Part shown: positions 54,376-64,000 of the stretch, piece by piece
Position numbering within the stretch: the first letter of the stretch is position 1
Layout of the letters: every line of letters begins with the position of its first letter
Origin: Sparassis latifolia
Taxonomy: Eukaryota > Basidiomycota > Agaricomycetes > Polyporales > Sparassidaceae
NCBI GenBank assembly: GCA_018466975.1
Contig: CM031555.1
Coordinates: forward strand, 2,728,001-2,792,000
DNA: 64,000 nt
Direction of reading: 5' to 3'
Made by a program: the position numbers and the translations under genes
The notes under the pieces: generated by a model
Seen by the model: only the letters and a program-made list of their open reading frames with translations
Database searches by the model: none
What the model was told of the DNA's origin: nothing

Positions 54376-55823
54376 TCATCTACGCCGGGTGATTGATCTC
54401 TTTTTCGCTGCCTTGACTTCTCTTTCAAACCTGCTTTTCTTCCTCTGCTTCGGACCGTCATTCCCCAGGTCATCAGACGTATCATCCCGACTCCGGACTC
54501 TCGACCTAGCGAGTACGCTTTCCTTGTGACTCCTCTGCCTCAGCTCCTCATATCCATCTCCAACATTTCCGCCGCGGTTCCGGCCCGCCGACCGTAAGAT
54601 ATCGCCGAACTCGTCCTCCAATCCGCCGCCGCTGCGGCCCCGTCTGCCTGACGCGGCACCCAAGCCCAAGGCGATATCCGCCTCGTCCTGCTTGCGCCGC
54701 TTCGCCTCCTTCTTCTTCATCACCAACCTGATCATGTTCTCCTCCTCGAACTCGGTCATGCGCTGCAACTCGCGCGCCCGCTGCGACGTCAATGCAGGGG
54801 TGGAGCCGAGACCTGACGTGGATTCGACATAGGGTTTTGATGGATCCAAATGCGCAAGGGTGGACAATGCAGTCGGGATTGGCGCACGACGCGACTTGTC
54901 CTTGTCTTTGTCTTTCCGTGACTCGGTGTATGGCACCGGCGCGAGTTTAGGAGGACGATACACGTCGGCTCTGTCCTGTCCATCATGCGCCTCACCTTCA
55001 CCCTCAGAGTTGGCCTCCTGATCCATGAGAGCCTCGGGATTGGGTCGGAACGCCAATGGGTCTGCAAGATCGCGCAAGTCCAATAAACGGAGATCTCAGA
55101 GAAAATCAATATGCAAGCTTACCGTTCACGACATTTTTACTTGCGGAAGACGGTTCTTCCGCGACTCGCACCAACTTCTCGATCTGGTACTGCATCCGGC
55201 CCTCGAGCACCTTGATCTTCTCGAGCACCACACGGGCTTCAACCATCGAGTCGACCCTGTCGCCCAAACCGGTACCCCGTGCAGCGCGATCTGGGGCACT
55301 GAATGTGGAAAGTGGAGGGGTTCGCTCGGTCAGAGAGTGACCCAGGGCACGGCGGGAGATCATGAGCACCAATGATTGCAGGTATGACAGCAGGAGATGA
55401 TGCTTCAACGACAGCAGAGATATACCATCCTTGGTATCGAGATCTGATGTCGTGCTCTGCCTACATAGCTCAGCCATCAATGAGCGATCTCAATGGTACG
55501 AAGTCATATACTCACTTCTCGCGTAGAGCTTTGATCGTCTTGCGCACCGCGGCCAAGCTCTGCTTTGTGGTCTCCATCACTTCACAGAAATCGGATAACT
55601 CAGTCTCATTTATTCCTTCTTCATCACTTCCAGGAGCTGGGGCTTGACTCTGTTCCACAGCGGTAGACATTCCAAGGAAGTCCAAAATATCTTCTGAGGA
55701 TCTGCCCTCGAAGTGGGAACACATTGTCAGTACATCTTCACAAGCAGGACGAGACATTAGCGAAATACTGTCAGTTAACGGTTTTCTAGGCCGCCGCTCG
55801 ACGTGGAGCGTAGTGCGAGACAT
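54376..55823 (-). CDS. LCP5: LCP5/neuroguidin, Sas10-Utp3 family U3 snoRNP protein
   Basis: Lcp5 belongs to the small-subunit processome and is needed for 18S rRNA maturation in the nucleolus. Three exons join in phase: 55516-55823, 55123-55460 and 54376-55061, giving 443 aa. The N-terminal Sas10/Utp3 helical domain includes DGISLLSLKHHLLLSYLQSL. The central signature is LEGRMQYQIEKLVRVA followed across the last intron by DPLAFRPNPEAL, then YRPPKLAPVPY. The C-terminus is highly basic (RFEREVKAAKKRSITRRR), as usual for nucleolar factors. Length is slightly above yeast Lcp5 (357 aa). The start ATG (55821-55823) is the first in frame. Confidence 0.92.
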
Positions 55824-56424
55824 CTGAAGTCAGAGCCCAGTGCGTTTCATCTTCGAAGACGAGAACGAAGCAGACGAAAGAACGTCTTCTCACCGATTGC
55901 AATGACCAGAACGGACCTGTTGTAGGCCCACGACCAACGTTTCGTGGTAAGTCCGAGATGGCCCGGAAGAGAAAGATGGCTCAAGTTCGCGGAGGAAATT
56001 TGTGTTACATAATACAGCACATGTCTCCCGAAAAGGGAAGTCAATTACATCAGTTAAACGGTGGTCTGTTTTGCCAGCACACCCTTCCACAGTCAGAGTC
56101 TAAGCGAAATAACTACACAGAAAGACTCTACATAGATGCATAAGGAGTATACCAAAAAAGCGAAGCAAAATGAGTCGGGAATAAGGAGATACTCGAGCTC
56201 ATTGTTAGCAACAACGAGCAAGGCTTGAAGCATGGCGATTGGGAGGCGTGGGAAGCGGCGGGAGCGAGGGGTGGAGCTTGCCGAGGGCGGAGATAGGGCG
56301 TGGGAATCCTTATCAGTGGCGGGCGTTATCGCATCAGCAGCGAGTACTTAGCGGGTTACTACGTATGGGTTACCACTCACTCGGCGGATCCTGTGACACC
56401 TGGACCTCACATCTTATCTAGCTA
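55824..56424. other. No gene recognised
   Basis: This is the gap between the LCP5 start and the MITE at 56425. It presumably includes the LCP5 promoter. No TATA box or repeat stands out. Confidence 0.4.
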
Positions 56425-56843
56425 AGATAGGCCTCACTCATGCCCAACCACTCTAAGCACCGTGACACGGTTGTGACCCGACAGTTGCCCGAGAGTGATG
56501 CTATTGATTTGGGAGCAATAAGTCAAAGTCTGATACCCGATATGGTAATGGATGGTGGCCACTTATCAGCCAAATATTTACCTGCTGGATGTTGGCTCTG
56601 TTTGGTCGCTGTTCACTTTGGGTTGTTGCCAGCTTAATTTCTCTCCTACGAGGGCGAAATAAAAAAATGTGCTCCCTGGGAATATTCAAGAAGGTATTCA
56701 TTAACAATCCCCAGGGAACATATTTCTGATAAAGGCTTTGTGGAAAGAGGAATTAGATGAGCAAGCACTTTCACCCGCCATTTTGGTGTAAGCGTGACAT
56801 TAGACGCCCGACGCGAGTGGTTGGATATGAGTGAGGCCTATCT
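56425..56843. mobile_element. Tc1/mariner-like MITE, 419 bp
   Basis: The ends are inverted repeats of about 29 bp beginning agataggcctcactcat, and both ends are flanked by TA (56423-56424 and 56844-56845). That is the expected target duplication of Tc1/mariner and Stowaway-type elements. The interior has no gene but contains a smaller imperfect palindrome around 56667-56725 (gctccctggga / ccagggaaca). Confidence 0.8.
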
Positions 56844-56984
56844 TAATAAGCCCGGCATACACCCCCATGACTGTCGGGCTTATAAGCCTGGATAGCCATC
56901 ACAGCTACAGTTGGCAATAGTGTGATCAATAATGTTGGCTTTTCCGAATATAATACAAGTGCTTATCTCATCGCCACCGCCCAC

Positions 56985-57290
56985 AATCTCCAAGATAACA
57001 TCAGCATCGCTGATCACGATGCTGTCGGCCCAGACTGGCAGCACCCTAGCTTTGGCCCCGCCTGGCTGCCCGCCCTTTCCCACGACTCCTTCCCAACATG
57101 CGCCCCTTTGCGCTCGCCGTCACTGGCAGCGCGCGATCTACAAGATAACATCCAAGGTAACGCAGTGCTGATCACGATGCCGCCGGCCCAGACTGGCAGC
57201 GCCATAGCTTTGGCCCTGCCTAGCCGCCCGCCCTTTCCCATGACTCCTTCCCGACGCATGCCCCTTCGCGCTCGCCGTCGCTGATGGGAT
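56985..57290 (+). repeat. Tandem duplication, ~150-bp unit, two copies
   Basis: Two copies each run from aagataacatc through gctgatcacgatgc, ggcccagactggcagc and cgcccgccctttccca to gcgctcgccgtc. The first is about 56990-57135 and the second about 57145-57290, with scattered substitutions. It lies between the mariner-like MITE and the KDZ locus. Confidence 0.75.
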
Positions 57291-57625
57291 GTTCATCTAT
57301 TTCCCTCCGCTTCTTCGTAGCTTTCTGTTGTTTATTACTGTCACTGCAGATCTGTTATCTGCCTGGTTCAATATTAGCTAGAGTAGCACGGAGCTCTCTG
57401 AATCATTGCCACAACAATATAATCAATTCTAACTGAGGTATAAGGTGTAGTCAGTGACAAATGGCGCACACTATACGAGGTCTACGAAAGAATTGAAGTA
57501 CCAAACCAATCCACCTCACTACAGAATAGTCCGACAAATCTCTTGAAGGAGTCACAGGGATAGCGAGCTCGACACTGTGCAAAATCGGCGAGGTGGCGAA
57601 TTTGTAGCGGCATTTTAAGGTGCAG
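57291..57625. other. No gene recognised
   Basis: Short intergenic stretch before the C-terminal end of the companion gene. Nothing is recognisable in it. Confidence 0.4.
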
Positions 57626-59510
57626 TCATGGAGGCAATGGAATGGGCGGCAGCGGCAGGAGCGACAGAGGTGGGGTATTTCCCATCATTGTCGGTGAGTA
57701 GTTTTCATTGGCGGACTGCGTCGTGGCAGTCTTCTTCTTCCTCGGCACTCCTTTGTCCTTGCATGGCGCTCACAGCTTCTTTGTGATGTTGACGAGCTGG
57801 CCTCCAACACCCGATACAACATTGATGAAGTCTGTGGGCGGGCCGGCCTGCTTGTGTTGTTTGCCGCTCGTGCCTGTCGCACCGTCCGCAACGGCTTGCC
57901 TCTTGCGCAGTTGAGGATCCATTCGCTGCTGAGGGATTTTCCTGTAGCACGAGACTTGCACTGACAGGTAAGGCACTGTGCAAGGTGACATCCACACCCG
58001 TGAGAGATGAGACACCGAGAGTCGAGTTGGTAGGGGAAGTCGATGATGAGATAAGCTCAAGGGGGACATCACTGGTGACAACATTCACAGAGAGGGGCGG
58101 GGAGATGGTAATGAGACCGGTCTCATTGTTGGTGTCATCATCAGCATGCTCCTCCCCATTGCGGTGAATGTCAAGAGCTGCCTGAAATTGCGCATCACTC
58201 CATGCCTCGTACTCCTTGTGGGAAAGCTTGTGGAATTGCGTCTCCCCAGATTCCCATGCATGGCAAAGAATCTCAATTTCGGAGCGAGACCTGACATCAC
58301 TCGGCGAACAAAACTTCGTGAGTGGCCAGCCTTCGGTAACAACTCCATATTTCTCCATTATCTTCTTGTTGAAATTGGTGTAGTACAGTCTGGTAGCACC
58401 ACCGTCTGTGACTTCGCCTGTAACAGCAAATGTTAGTTAAAAATGGAGATGTAGTGCTGAAAGATACGACTTACGAAACTGGTCGTTAATCAATTTGGTG
58501 ACGTGCAACTTGAGTTCCATCATCTGATCGTGAGAGTTGTTAATCAGGCCTGGTAATGCAATAAGCTCATAGCTCCCATAAGGTGTCATCAGATTTCGCA
58601 CCTTGTATACTGCTAAGACAGTATGATTCCATCTGCATGGCAATATCGGCGAGTTGCATGTTTAGAACGACAGTGAAAAAGTCGGAAAGGCAGTTGCTCA
58701 TGAAGAAGACATGCAGCCAATTGAAATGGTCATTGCTAGATCTAATGGTGACCATGAGAACCTCCGTCCCAGTGCGCACATGTAAGGCCTCAATCTAAAA
58801 ATAAAACTCAGATGCTATTCCTTGAGTACAGCGAGAAACTCACCTGGTCCTGAATGCTCGTAAGGTTGCTGCGAACATCGTGGAATGCATTGATCGAGAC
58901 ATTTTGAACGGAAAGGACTCGCATCACATGTTGTTCTTCCAGCTTCTTCAGCAGCAGATCTGTGAGTACAATCCGTTCATCGTGAGACATAGCATCCCAC
59001 TTCTCCTTGACAGATGGCAGCATATTATTTGACTTGTAGTGCGGTTGACCTTCTGGTAGTGCTATTCATTACAAAACTCTTTCAGTATCATGTTGACTAA
59101 GAGATACAAGCAGTCACTCACCTTTATTTAACTCTGTCAGTGTCACACTGAGGTACACATTCCAATGGTTTGGAGCCCTTTTGGACTTGGAACTGTGTGC
59201 TTCCTGAATGATTTGACAGAGATACCAATTGACGGCGTGGCCACCGAGTTGTATATACAGTTTCTTTGTGTCCTCTCGAAGTCACGTCTGAGCAGCTGCG
59301 AGAGCCTGACTCACAGTCTCGCATCACTTCTTGCGTGTCTTGGCTTGGGTAGCCCTCTCTGCAGGTGTCCGCTTGATGCCCTTATGTTTGGTGCGATAAT
59401 GTCAGGGTGAACGTGCTAAGGCCATGATCTTCTTGTGAGCCTTGGAGAGCAGGTGCTGCGGACTGAAATCATGATGAGAGGTCTTCTTTTTCGCCATGTG
59501 GGGCTTGATG
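57626..59510 (-). pseudogene. KDZ-associated companion gene, decayed
   Basis: Minus-strand exons read in order: KKLYIQLGGHAVNWYLCQII and RAPNHWNVYLS (59.12-59.29 kb); MLPSVKEKWDAMSHDERIVL and SINAFHDVRSNL (58.84-59.06 kb); LHVRTGTEVLMVTIRSSNDH (58.62-58.80 kb); LINNSHDQMMELKLHVTKLI (about 58.48-58.57 kb); and YGVVTEGWPLTKFCSPSD with ILCHAWESGETQFHKLS (from 58.42 kb down). I know this architecture as a large anonymous basidiomycete family that often lies near transposase genes, but I can name no function. Lesions include a stop in the N-terminal region near 59.31 kb, an unexplained frame change near 57.95 kb, and a TGA at 57770-57772 after which the same frame continues (KGVPRKKKTATTQ). The C-terminus is Lys-rich, suggesting nuclear location. 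Confidence 0.55.
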
Positions 59511-59748
59511 TGGCAGGTGACAGTGGACCCACAGAACTCAATACCACTTCAACAAAAGCATGTGATGTGATTCTATTGGTCAATATTTCCAGAACATAGA
59601 ACTGAGGATTGAAGAATACTAGAGCCTGTGCCGCAAGTGAAGCATAACCAGCATGTTAATCAATTTCAACCTCTGCCCAGTCATTCGATGATTGCATGAT
59701 CAACCACATGAACTTCAATTCCAAAACTGCAGCACCCTCAGGAGCCAA

Positions 59749-61385
59749 TCACATGATGAAATCATCACAGTTGTGACTCATGCAGTATGCATGGCAGATC
59801 CGCAACCGTGCTTCAACAGTGTAGCCAGAAGCCTGAAGGAATGCATCACCTAATGCTCCAATGGAAGGGATAGGCACTGAGCTGGATTCGTTGTACAGCT
59901 GGAGAAGCGTCCGTTGGATCCCTGACAGGTCACGTAGATACTGGTAGATATGCACCAGTGGTGGAGAAAGTGCCAAATTGTGCGGTGGTAACTCTGTAGA
60001 TTGGGTGGAGAATTGACTATCATCACGCACCGATGCGTCTTGATACAGAGCCTGGTGGTTATTGTTGCCATGTGATAGAGATGTCGCAAGGCGTGAAGGG
60101 GTAGATGCAGTGGTAGATGCCGCTCCAGCGCGTCCCTGAGTGCGAGATGACCATGAAACAGAAGCAGGTTCATCAGGAAAACCCCACTTTCTCTTACGGA
60201 CTTATTTAGACTTTTGGGTCTGACAACCCTTATTTAAGGCCATAAGTGTTCAAATAAGTCGAATTTCAGACACTCAGGGAATATGCCTTAGGCCCTTTTT
60301 GTCCTTATGTCCTTAAATAAGGACCATAAGTCCATTTAAGTTATTTAAGTGCCCTTTTAAGGAAAAGTTGGGTTTTCCTGATGTTGTGAGGATGTAGAAA
60401 TGCTGGCCGATGCACCAGTGCGAACCGGAGTATGTGGTGACTGTGGCAGCTGCACAGGTATAGATGAATGGTCAGATGCCGAGGCATTGCCTGTCAATGA
60501 ACGTGAGACCTGCTGTCACATTACAGGAAGTCTGACAAAGAATACTTACAGTGCCTTGTCGTGAGATTCTGAAATGTATCAGCAAGTACAGCAACTTGAG
60601 GGTCTATGTATGTATTCCCCCTATCAGTATGGACCGACACAAATATCGGCAATACTACCACTCACCCGGATCACAGATATCATGTATGTCCCAAGATCCA
60701 CTGCTTTCCGCATTCTTCTCACTTGTGTCCTTCGTCACCATATATGCCAGTGCTCTCGTGAAACTGTCTAGTTTCCGGAATATCGGTTTAACTACACCTT
60801 GGATTTGTGGTACTATATCGGAACTACAAGCCCTCCGTAAGTGATTGCTTACAGATTTCGCTCGAACTTACTAGTGCAGATATATCCCACTGGAGCTGCC
60901 ATGAACCACACAGTAATATTCGTCGATGTCAGGTAAGATCTCCGCCATCAATGGGCTATTGGCCATTAAGTTGAGCATGGTGCGTGAATCAGGATTGAGC
61001 TTCTTGAGAGGCTTGAGCAATTCATTGAATCGGTTGACATCGTCTGCTTGGTTGCGCGTATCACACTTCACGCTGATTGGGAGCGGGAACGTGTACTTGC
61101 TCCCGACCATGAAAGGCCTACATATTGTGAGTCGCACCATCGGTACCATCCAAAATATCTCAGACTCACTTGGCATCTTTGACACCAGGATTTTTACCAC
61201 CTAGAACAACGAACCAAGCTCCAGAGTCATCATTCGTCGCCCGCATTAATACGACAAAGACGGTGCAGAAGGAGTATGGCAGAGGATGAGTTGCACTCGC
61301 ACGAGTTGTATTAGTGGCTGAAATAATTGACGCAACTTGGAGTGCATGATCAAGTGCGCGCGCGATCTCCTTGCTCTCGGTGTTT
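59749..61385 (-). pseudogene. Viroplasmin/RNase H1 N-terminal-like domain gene, interrupted by a MITE
   Basis: Read from about 61385 downward, the exons encode ALDHALQVASIISATN, then WFVVLGGKNPGVKDA, then KYTFPLPISVKCDTRNQADD. EYYCVVHGSSSGIYLHYSD follows, and across an intron (60868-60895 region) VPQIQGVVKPIFRKLDSFTR. YYxVxxGxxxGIY, then QxxGVxxxxFRKxDSFxxALA is the pattern of the caulimovirus viroplasmin / RNase H1 N-terminal nucleic-acid-binding fold; WFVVLGGKNPGV could be a second, partial copy. After PQVAVLADTFQNLTTRH comes a Ser/Thr/Pro-rich tail ending SHNCDDFIM at 59749. A ~0.2-kb MITE at 60171-60383 sits in this tail and introduces stops. A TATA-like tatatatat lies near 61461. Confidence 0.55.
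60171..60383. mobile_element. Small MITE inside the viroplasmin-like gene
   Basis: The ends mirror each other: catcaggaaaaccccacttt on the left, and the right end read backwards starts catcaggaaaacccaac. The interior is AT-rich, with further short palindromes around ttaaataaggaccataag. Exact borders and target duplication cannot be fixed because the palindrome runs into the flanks. Coding sequence resumes on both sides in the same gene (SSQHQ before, DEPASVSWSS after, in gene orientation), so it is an insertion. Confidence 0.65.
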
Positions 61386-61544
61386 TCAACTATGAGTCAC
61401 AGCCATCTCCCTTAGATTCCTGACTACAATCTGTTTGCACAACAGGAAGAAAACATAAGAATATATATATTTTCAGTAGCTCTTTCGGAATGGTTAATGG
61501 AGTGTTTCATGCATGATAACAATGTCTTAATTCCAAAATACACA

Positions 61545-64000
61545 CTACGACAATGCATGAAGTGGGAGATTTGCTACGTAGTCAACGATGCCACCAATAT
61601 CACCAGCCAACTCGTTATCTTCCCCAAGATCATCCAAGCCCTCGCAATCATCGAGGGTGACCTCCTCAAGCTCATGTGCAAGTGATGCATCCTCCAATGA
61701 AGGTTTATTGGAGGCCTCAGTAGCGGTGGAAGGCATGGTCCCTGTACGAACACCAATGGCGGCTTCACCAGTGAAGCCCTCGAGACTGTAGATCTGGTGA
61801 ATGCGAGCAAGGAGATGAACATTGATATGATGGCGACGAAGGCAGAAGTTGTCAACAGCACCATACAATGGGTTGCCGGTATACTCGAGTTGCAGTAGGA
61901 CTACCTCGAAGGTGCAGTTTTCATCATGTATCGCGGTATGGAACCGGCGAACTTCAACGTTCAGACAGTCGAGTTCTTCACGAGCGCGTGCAATGCGCCG
62001 AGCCTGCTTCATTGCTTCTCGTACAATCGGGCGAGCCTATGGCTTCTTGCATATATCGTTGCGCGTGTCACGGAGTAGCTCCTCCAGAAAGCTGTAGTGC
62101 GAGACCTTGCTCCAGTCAAGAGTCAGACGTGGTGGATCCATCTTCATTGTAAGCACATTTTACTCATTAACCACATTTCGGATCACCTTGCATCGGGTTT
62201 GCAGGGACTTCGCCATGTGCGTGCGGACGCGGTATGCTATGATGAAACCTCAGATTACGATAACTTCAGACAGGCTGAAATTACCTGTTTGTGCGAGGTT
62301 CAGGTTGTGCAGTTCGAAAAGATGCTGCACCACGAGACGTTGTAGCTCATCAAGAGCACGACAGTATTCTCTGGTCTGGATGTAGCACATCGTCTCAATA
62401 TACTGGGGCGACATCCTAACCCACCGGTCTGAGATGCCCATGCTAACTTCCATGGCAATAACCTCATGCAAAACTTGCTGATGCCATTCAGCAAGATGGC
62501 ACCGCTGAGTCTCGAGTTTGCAAGTCTGGGACAGCTCGTGGTCATAGATTTGATTTGTGGATGAGCGCGAGGGTGGTGGCATGAATTCATAGTCAGTTGG
62601 TGTGATCATCAAGAAATGGGATGTGGTGTTGGCATGGTGTACACTACAAAAAATGTCAGTTAATCACCATCACAGACAATGATTTGGTTACTCGAGCTTA
62701 TGCAGCTCCTGGAGAAGCTGAACATATGCAACTGCATGTACGTCCCATTCATCTTCTTCACCTAACATTGCAAAGTACTCCGCTTCCTCCTGTTGCCACT
62801 TCTCAAGATCTGCGCATTGAATGTTGAGCGATGCGAGGGCTTCTGTGAGAGTGGCGGAGTCATTGTTGATGATGTCAAGGGCCTGTCGATAATTGTTGTA
62901 CAAGAAGTTGCCAAGACTTGCATAGCGATCGTCATCCCATTGCTTGAAGAACATGTCAATAAACATCTGCCTATGATACCAGCTCGCATATCGGATAATC
63001 GAGGCAAGCTGATTGGAGGAGCTGAAGATGTGTTCCATCATCTCAAGATCTTTGATGCCCATGCCTTCAATCACATTTGGATGGTTTTGTGTCTGGCAGG
63101 CATGGTTGTGACTGTAGCCATGGAAAGTGTTCACGCACATGCAACACTGGAGGTGACAGAAGTCGGCGCCTAGGGAGCTCTCATGAATAGTACTGATGAA
63201 AGTGCACCCAATGTCGTAACCACTCATAGAGCGTGGCCCGAGAAGCTCGAGCACCTTCACCACCATCGCAAGTGGGTATTTAGCTCTGGGAAATGATTAG
63301 CGAGTGTGCTTGGGGTACAGCAATCAAAAAAAGAAAAGTACATACAGCTCACCACTCTGAACCATGTCCACCAGCCACAAGATAAGCCCATGGTGGCATG
63401 CACTCGCAAAAATACTGGTTTCATCTTCTTCTTCTCCTCTGCAGCGGCTGATTTCCAATTTCGAGTGCAGTGGGTGATGGCCGGATTGCGATGTGCAGTG
63501 TCTGTCGGGTCACCTTCAAAGTCGTAAGCATTGCCTTCATCCACCTGAGGTAGGATTTGCGGTTCCACTTCTTGTGCAGTCTGATGGCGCCAAGACTTCA
63601 CTTCATCAGCAAACCTGTCTACAAACTCCTGCGACAAGTAATAGTCGCTATCGTTGAATGTGCGGACATCGCCAATTTTGCATTCACCAACCTTCGCCAG
63701 TCACTTGAGGGAATTGTTGCCATCAAAACAATACATACGGCCGATCTTGAGCTCCGGTTCTCCCTCGAGCTTACAACAAGTGTCAGTACAAAGCATGCTA
63801 TAGGAACAGAAGACTCACACTGTAGCAGCATGCAGGGCATGCATTAAGCACCCACCAGTTGGGTGTATCGCGGCCAAGAGCAGATTGAACCCGCTTCTCA
63901 ATCATACGCTGCATGGTCAGGTAGATATCGAAGGCATCGCTCAATGCAGAGCGATACCTTCTTCGATATGGCACCTAGAACACTCACATTAATGAATAAC
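61545..64000 (-). pseudogene. KDZ transposase, broken and cut by the window edge
   Basis: KDZ transposases are DDE enzymes of basidiomycete DNA transposons. From the right edge down: NWWVLNACPACCY and LEGEPELKIGRMYCFDGNNS (first acidic motif), then NWKSAAAEEKKKM, FASACHHGLILWLVDMVQSG, MSGYDIGCTF (second motif), CVNTFHGYSHNHACQ and GMGIKDLEMMEHIFSSSNQ (glutamate region). The C-terminal part reads WHQQVLHEVIAMEV, HMAKSLQTRCKVIRN, LDWSKVSHYSFLEELLRDTR, QARRIARAREELDCLNVEVR, and RIHQIYSLEGFTG. Introns are present (for example gtatgtactt...ttcccag near 63.3 kb). Lesions are a TGA at 63701-63703 (SLK, stop, LAKVG), a small deletion near 63.4 kb that shifts the frame before FASACHHG, and a TAG at 62037-62039 (KKP, stop, ARP). 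The N-terminus lies beyond the window. Confidence 0.85.

Overview
The window looks like a chromosome segment of a filamentous basidiomycete, probably an Agaricomycete. The evidence is short (about 45-140 bp) GT-AG introns in nearly every gene, tightly packed conserved genes, a Ty3/Gypsy chromovirus, and KDZ-type (Kyakuja-Dileera-Zisupton) transposase remnants typical of mushrooms. It has three parts: a transposon-rich left arm (1-20.1 kb), a gene-dense core (20.5-55.8 kb) and a transposon-rich right arm (56.4-64 kb).

Left arm. The first 2.9 kb is very AT-rich and holds direct, tandem and inverted repeats but no gene. After it come a terminal-inverted-repeat (TIR) element (3.1-5.3 kb), a decayed USP-like fragment, a ~105-bp minisatellite and a decayed KDZ transposase tail. 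A repeat family called here 'X' occurs in three copies. One X copy is split by a complete 7,980-bp LTR retrotransposon (9573-17552, 643-bp LTRs, target duplication ATTGG) and by a palindromic TIR element (18534-19805), which itself carries a 385-bp Harbinger-like MITE (18821-19205). X encodes a spliced ~196-aa protein I do not recognise.

Core. Conserved genes, read exon by exon, are: NTAQ1 (-), a small orphan (-), POL5/MYBBP1A (+), MSH3 (-), ATP12 (+), LETM1/MDM38 (-), ALKBH1 (+), SHR3 (-), a mitochondrial RsfS/Iojap factor (+) and LCP5/neuroguidin (-). POL5 and MSH3 end tail to tail, sharing one CTAG. MSH3 and ATP12 start 126 bp apart on opposite strands. Interleaved with these (39-54 kb) are poorly recognised serine/arginine-rich or orphan genes. 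Two of them (39.1 and 51.6 kb) are inverted paralogues, one intact and one frameshifted.

Right arm. After a Tc1/mariner-like MITE and a tandem duplication, 57.6-64 kb holds three co-oriented minus-strand genes: a KDZ transposase (cut by the window end), a gene with a caulimovirus-viroplasmin/RNase H1 N-terminal-like domain, and a companion gene. All three carry disabling lesions.

Many stop codons in the mobile-element genes sit where CGA, TGG or CAG is expected, as C-to-T decay would produce. Exon boundaries were inferred by eye from splice motifs, reading phase and family knowledge; no alignment or search was run.
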